Source of the DNA: Oligoflexia bacterium
Lineage (GTDB): Bacteria > Bdellovibrionota > UBA1018
Direction of reading: 5' to 3'
NCBI GenBank assembly: GCA_031292385.1
Contig: JARLHE010000014.1
Span: 1 to 64,000 of the forward strand
DNA: 64,000 nt
Numbering within the stretch: position 1 is the stretch's first letter; every line of letters starts with the position of its first letter. The position numbers were made by a program, and so were the translations under genes. The notes beneath the pieces were generated by a model, which saw nothing but the letters and a program-made list of their open reading frames with translations, did no database searches and was not told the DNA's origin. Below are positions 61,375-64,000 of this stretch, one piece after another.

Positions 61375-63777
61375 ATGGCAAAATTTCCAGTAATACCCAT
61401 GAGGAATACGGTCGTCTTTCCGGGCACGGCATTGCCGCTCCGGGTGGGCAGGGCTCAAACCGTAGCTGCGATCCATGCCGCTCAAGGGGGCGACCAGTAC
61501 GTTTTCGCCGTCGCCCAGAAACGGGAGGCGGCTGAGGATGGTCATGTCGCCGAGTCGGATTTGTTCCGGGTGGGTACGCTCGCCAAAATCGAAAAGATTC
61601 GGGGCGACGCCGAAAACGGCTATCAAGTGCTCCTTCGAGGGGTGTCCCGATTCCGGGTGAGCGGGTACCAAGAAAAGGATGGCTATATCGAGGTCGAGGG
61701 CGAGAACTGGGCGGATCCCGCCCCAGGGACGCTCGAGAGCGAGCGCGCCACCGAGCAGGCGCTTTTAGCCAGCTTGAAAACGCTCGCGCATGAGATTCTC
61801 GACCTTCTTCCTTCGAATACGGAGCAATTGTCCGAACTGGTCGATGGTATCGAGGATGTCTCGTTTCTGGCTTATCTATGCGCCGGAAACCTCGAAATCG
61901 ACTCGCTTAAAAAGCAGGAAATCCTCGAGGCCTCGCTCGTGAAGGATCGCGTTCTGATCCTGCTCGAGTTGATGCAAAAGCAGAAGGAAGCGCTCCAGGT
62001 TCAAAGCGAGATCCGCGAAAAGCTCACCCACAAGATGGGCAAGCTCCAACGCGAGGCGATCTTGCGCGAACAACTCAACGCCATTCGCGAGGAGTTAGGC
62101 GAGGGCGGCGCGGGCGCGGCCGGGTCGAAGGACGATTATCGCCAAAAGATCGAAGACGCCCAGATGCCCGAGTCGGCGAAGAAAGTCGCGCTGGAGGAGC
62201 TGAAGCGGCTCGAAACGATGGGTCAGAATTCGGCCGAAACCCATGTGATTCGCAACTATCTCGATTTGCTCTGCGCATTGCCGTGGGCCAAGTCGAGCGT
62301 CAATCCCGAAGATCTCGACTTGGAGAAGGCGCGAGCCGTTCTCGATCGCGATCATTACGGCTTGGATAAGATCAAAAAGCGGATCTTGCAGCATCTCGCG
62401 GTCATGAAGCTCAAGAAATCCGATCGTGGCCAGATCCTGCTGCTCGTGGGTCCTCCCGGCGTCGGCAAGACGAGCCTCGGTCAGAGCATTGCCAAGGCGC
62501 TCGGACGCAAGTTCGTGCGCGGAAGCCTGGGCGGCGTGCGGGATGACGCTGAAATCCGCGGCCATCGCCGGACCTATGTCGGCGCGATGCCCGGCCGGAT
62601 CATCCAAGGTATGAAGCGCGCGGAAGAGAACAATCCGGTCTTCATGCTGGACGAGATCGATAAGCTGGGACACGGCTATCAAGGCGATCCGGCGGCGGCG
62701 TTGCTCGAGGTCCTTGATCCTGAGCAAAACGGCACGTTCTTGGATCATTACCTGGATGTTCCATTCGATTTGTCGAAGGTCTTTTTCATCGCGACCGCCA
62801 ACAGCCTCGATTCCATCCCAGGCCCGCTTTTGGACCGAATGGATGTCATCGAGCTGAATGGCTACACGACGGCCGAGAAGCTTCACATTGGGAAAAATCA
62901 TCTGATCCCCAAGCAGCTCGCGGAACACGGGCTGACGAAAGATCAGCTGGTCATCAAGGACGATGCCTTTTTAAAGGTCATTCATTCGTACACGCGTGAG
63001 GCAGGCGTGCGCGATCTGCAACGGAAGATCGCGGGCATCTGCCGATCGATGGCGGAGAAAGTGCTGGCTCCGGACGCGGTGCTGCCGGTCCAGGTCGAGA
63101 TCAGCGATTTGGACGAGATTCTGGGAGGCGAGCGGTTCGTGCACGAAGTGGCGGAGCGTTTGAGCCCTCCGGGTGTCGCGACCGGTCTTGCGTGGACACC
63201 GCAAGGCGGCGAGATTCTCTTTATCGAGGCTAATCTCATGCCTGGTAGGGGAAGTCTCACGCTCACCGGGCAGCTCGGCGATGTGATGAAGGAATCGACG
63301 CAGATCGCGTTGAGCCTCGTCAGGTCGCGGCTGGCGCATATGATCCCCGGCTTCGAGTTCGAGAAGAAGGACATCCACGTGCACGTGCCGGCAGGCGCGA
63401 TCCCAAAGGATGGGCCTTCGGCCGGGATCACGATGCTAACGACCATCGCCTCGCTCCTCACCGGGCGAAGCGTGGATCCGAAGCTCGCGATGACGGGCGA
63501 GATCACCTTGCGCGGAGCGGTCATGCCGGTCGGCGGAATCAAGGAGAAGCTCATCGCGGCTCATCGGGCCGGCATTGAGCGGGTGATCATGTCGAAGCGG
63601 AACCAGAAAGACCTGCGCGAGGTTCCGGATGAAGTGCGATCCGCGCTTCGAATCGAGTTCGTCGAAACGGCGTCCGAGGTGCTGAAGCTCGCGCTTGGAC
63701 TCGATGTCGCTCCCCTGACATCGGCTCCCTATGGGAAAGAAGCAGCGGAAGGAAACCAAGGCGTTAGGGCATCGTAA
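61375..63777 (+). CDS. lon: Lon protease (second copy)
   Basis: [54 protein letters not shown]. Confidence 0.96.
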   Translation: MAKFPVIPMRNTVVFPGTALPLRVGRAQTVAAIHAAQGGDQYVFAVAQKREAAEDGHVAESDLFRVGTLAKIEKIRGDAENGYQVLLRGVSRFRVSGYQEKDGYIEVEGENWADPAPGTLESERATEQALLASLKTLAHEILDLLPSNTEQLSELVDGIEDVSFLAYLCAGNLEIDSLKKQEILEASLVKDRVLILLELMQKQKEALQVQSEIREKLTHKMGKLQREAILREQLNAIREELGEGGAGAAGSKDDYRQKIEDAQMPESAKKVALEELKRLETMGQNSAETHVIRNYLDLLCALPWAKSSVNPEDLDLEKARAVLDRDHYGLDKIKKRILQHLAVMKLKKSDRGQILLLVGPPGVGKTSLGQSIAKALGRKFVRGSLGGVRDDAEIRGHRRTYVGAMPGRIIQGMKRAEENNPVFMLDEIDKLGHGYQGDPAAALLEVLDPEQNGTFLDHYLDVPFDLSKVFFIATANSLDSIPGPLLDRMDVIELNGYTTAEKLHIGKNHLIPKQLAEHGLTKDQLVIKDDAFLKVIHSYTREAGVRDLQRKIAGICRSMAEKVLAPDAVLPVQVEISDLDEILGGERFVHEVAERLSPPGVATGLAWTPQGGEILFIEANLMPGRGSLTLTGQLGDVMKESTQIALSLVRSRLAHMIPGFEFEKKDIHVHVPAGAIPKDGPSAGITMLTTIASLLTGRSVDPKLAMTGEITLRGAVMPVGGIKEKLIAAHRAGIERVIMSKRNQKDLREVPDEVRSALRIEFVETASEVLKLALGLDVAPLTSAPYGKEAAEGNQGVRAS

Positions 63778-63786
63778 GCACGTGGG

Positions 63787-63819
63787 CCCGCGTTCTCGTC
63801 GTCGTGACGGGAGCGCGGG
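63787..63819. terminator. Terminator-like hairpin between convergent genes
   Basis: CCCGCGTTCTCGTC-GTCGT-GACGGGAGCGCGGG, 14-bp stem with two G.U pairs. Confidence 0.5.
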
Positions 63820-63908
63820 TCTTCATTCCGGATGTTTCGCCGCTTTCACTGCCGGCGCCGCAACCATCTTTTTTACTCGGACTTCTTTTTGGCCGGGGTC
63901 CAATTCTT

Positions 63909-64000
63909 TCAGCTTTTCGATGCAGGCATGCCCGGAAACAGTCTTTCCATCTCTTCGCGGGTGATCTCGCGATATTCGCCGGGTTCAAGTTCGCCGAGCT
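63909..64000 (-). CDS. C-terminal end of a probable pseudouridine synthase (RsuA/RluB type), partial
   Basis: Read manually: ...LGELEPGEYREITREEMERLFPGMPASKS*, resembling the GxLxxGExRxLTxxE tail of this family. Confidence 0.5.
   Translation of the reverse strand, partial: LGELEPGEYREITREEMERLFPGMPASKS

Overview
The window is a dense bacterial chromosome segment of moderately high GC. I recognise no phage, IS element, CRISPR array, rRNA or tRNA. In my reading it holds: (1) murI/kynA/def; (2) a proteolysis block (clpP, clpX, lon); (3) a long ribosomal-protein superoperon, rpsL-rpsG-fusA-rpsJ through secY-adk-rpmJ-rpsM-rpsK-rpsD-rpoA-rplQ; (4) an accessory stretch with an ECF-type sigma/anti-sigma pair, an HNH protein, a thioredoxin-like protein and a sigma-54 activator; (5) a tightly packed TamA-like/TamB-like/acyl-CoA carboxylase/methylmalonyl-CoA mutase run; (6) an orphan NrfD/ActC-like membrane protein; (7) a LysR/YceI/pirin locus; (8) several secreted proteins, including a cathepsin-B-like C1 peptidase; (9) a second lon. 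Four coding segments are absent from the supplied ORF track: rpmJ, a 58-aa CPXCG protein, a 50-codon in-frame continuation beyond a TAG stop, and the C-terminal end of a probable pseudouridine synthase at the right edge. The signals most worth a second look are the in-frame TAG continuation capped by a bidirectional terminator-like hairpin, structured RNA in the long gaps of the ribosomal superoperon, low-complexity Ala/Lys-rich tails on many ribosomal proteins, the cathepsin-B-like protease, and several palindromic operator candidates. I did not find a clear-cut new multi-gene defence or mobile system. All family calls are by eye from the translated sequence; no database searches were run.
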